From assembly GCA_916613615.1 (NCBI GenBank), contig OU744725.1, positions 63,372,575 to 63,436,574 on the forward strand: a DNA stretch of 64,000 bases. Direction: 5' to 3'. Numbering within the stretch: the first letter of the stretch is position 1; every line of letters begins with the position of its first letter. A program made the position numbers and the translations under genes. Below are positions 62,701 to 64,000 of this stretch, piece after piece. Origin of the DNA: Steromphala cineraria. Its lineage: Eukaryota; Mollusca; Gastropoda; Trochida; Trochidae. Under the pieces are notes generated by a model. The model was not told the origin of the DNA. It saw nothing but the letters and a program-made list of their open reading frames with translations, and did not search any database.

Positions 62701-64000
62701 AATTTTTGGACCAACTTATGTCGTTCGAAATGATCTCAGCTACATTTTGATATGCCACAACCCTACTTTTGGTGACTTTGATGACTTGGAATTCTTGCGC
62801 GTTGAGGGTTACGAGGCTTGAATAAGTGCGATTACGCCCAAATTAGCGAAAACCGGCACTTTTTTGGTCTTCGGAAATGGATAAAAGTTCTTCGTGATGG
62901 TCCCAGGAGCAACTAGATGGGTCACAACCCTATTTTTGCAACTTTGAAAATTTTAGTGGGTAAGAGTTATGCCCCTTGATTAAGCGATTTCATCAAATAT
63001 TGGGAAAACCGTCGCTTTTTTGGAATTTTTGGACCAACTTATGTCGTTCGAAATTATCTCAGCTACATTTTGATATGCCACAACCCTACTTTTGGTGACT
63101 TTGATGACTTGGAATTCTTGCGCGTTGAGGGTTACGAGGCTTGAATAAGTGCGATTACGCCCAAATTAGCGAAAACCGGCACTTTTTTGGTCTTCGGAAA
63201 TGGATAAAAGTTCTTCGTGATGGTCCCAGGAGCAATTAGATGGGTCACAACCCTATTTTTGCAACTTTGAAAATTTTAGTGGGTAAGAGTTATGCCCCTT
63301 GATTAAGCGATTTCATCAAATATTGGGAAAACCGTCGCTTTTTTGGAATTTTTGGACCAACTTATGTCGTTCGAAATTATCTCAGCTACATTTTGATATG
63401 CCACAACCCTACTTTTGGTGACTTTGATGACTTGGAATTCTTGCGCGTTGAGGGTAACGAGGCTTGAATAAGTGCGATTACGCCCAAATTAGCGAAAACC
63501 GGCACTTTTTTGGTCTTCGGAAATGGATAAAAGTTCTTCGTGATGGTCCCAGGAGCAATTAGATGGGTCACAACCCTATTTTTGCAACTTTGAAAATTTT
63601 AGTGGGTAAGAGTTATGCCCCTTGATTAAGCGATTTCATCAAATATTGGGAAAACCGTCGCTTTTTTGGAATTTTTGGACCAACTTATGTCGTTCGAAAT
63701 GATCTCAGCTACATTTTGATATGCCACAACCCTACTTTTGGTGACTTTGATGACTTGGAATTCTTGCGCGTTGAGGGTTACGAGGCTTGAATAAGTGCGA
63801 TTACGCCCAAATTAGCGAAAACCGGCACTTTTTTGGTCTTCGGAAATGGATAAAAGTTCTTCGTGATGGTCCCAGGAGCAATTAGATGGGTCACAACCCT
63901 ATTTTTGCAACTTTGAAAATTTTAGTGGGTAAGAGTTATGCCCCTTGATTAAGCGATTTCATCAAATATTGGGAAAACCGTCGCTTTTTTGGAATTTTTG
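59770..64000. repeat. Array B right part, ordinary monomers
   Basis: About 13 monomers follow with scattered variants. They include actttattgg (59952), cgctttttggg (about 60108), gccataacc with ttgttgact (about 60817-60836), ccgttgc (61071), cgaaattatctc (at about 61758, 63050 and 63373, i.e. four and one monomers apart), ggtgacgagg (62162) and gggtaacgagg (63453). I see nothing in this stretch other than satellite. The array continues beyond 64000. Confidence 0.9.

Larger units (their letters stand above)
12804..64000. repeat. Satellite array B, 323-bp monomer, about 158 copies
   Basis: This is a continuous head-to-tail array. The GAATTC in cttggaattcttgcgcg lies at 13050, 13373 and 13696 and then once per 323 bp. 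Most copies differ from the consensus at zero to three positions. Common variants are ccgtagc or ccgttgc for ccgtcgc, and changes at CpG sites. The array has no inverted copies and no transposon insertion that I could see, and it continues past the right edge. 323 is not a multiple of 3, so no frame stays open across copies. I do not recognise the family. Such homogeneity over 51 kb implies ongoing unequal exchange or recent amplification. Confidence 0.98.

Noticed and set aside
63386..63571. Minus-strand 61-codon frames (also at 26255-26440 and 62094-62279)
   Set aside because: They are created by single-base variants (gggtaacgagg, ggtgacgagg) in satellite monomers. There is no initiation context, domain or conservation to support a gene.
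12804..64000. CRISPR array
   Set aside because: The units are contiguous 323-bp copies with no short repeat and unique spacer pattern, and no cas genes are present.
1..64000. Bacterial or viral origin of the window
   Set aside because: Sixty-four kilobases with no gene and only nucleosome-size tandem repeats does not fit a bacterial or viral genome.

Overview
This window is satellite DNA from end to end. I find no credible gene, RNA gene, transposon or CRISPR array. It holds two unrelated-looking tandem arrays separated by a run of exactly 200 N. Array A (1-12603) consists of about 71 copies of an AT-rich 177-bp monomer. Array B (12804-64000) consists of about 158 head-to-tail copies of a 323-bp monomer. 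Both arrays run off the window edges. Kilobases of nucleosome-scale tandem repeats, higher-order repeat (HOR) structure and mutations concentrated at CpG sites indicate a eukaryotic chromosome, in centromeric, pericentromeric or other constitutive heterochromatin. CpG decay suggests a genome that methylates cytosine. A plant is plausible, but I do not recognise either monomer and cannot name the taxon.

Array A is a mosaic of two monomer subtypes, told apart by a 16-base block (caaatgtacaataagg or caactctacataaagg). It is overlaid by block duplications of 5, 8, 13 and 19 monomers. A private 2-for-1 insertion that makes a 178-bp monomer recurs at 2306, 5670 and 7972, which proves copying in blocks. 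Because 177 is divisible by 3, the minus strand stays open across several monomers, so long open frames appear by arithmetic. They end wherever a monomer carries GAGCTC instead of GAGCCC.

Array B looks like an ancient dimer. The 323-bp unit splits into a 167-bp and a 156-bp half that share an 18/20 identical core and a second block at exactly the same internal distance (75 bp). Its layout is as follows. At 12.8-21.7 kb a CCGTAGC allele is interspersed with CCGTCGC. At about 23.8-26.95 kb there are many homopolymer indels, probably poorly polished assembly. At 27.1-33.4 kb the monomers are almost identical. At 34-48 kb there are 9- and 10-monomer spacings of private variants. At about 48.2-59 kb there is a recent 5,806-bp tandem duplication of an 18-monomer block. 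The rest, to 64 kb, is ordinary array.

No genes act together here. The interest lies in satellite evolution (dimerisation, nested HORs, local homogenisation, CpG decay) and in assembly quality (the 200-N join and the indel-rich island).
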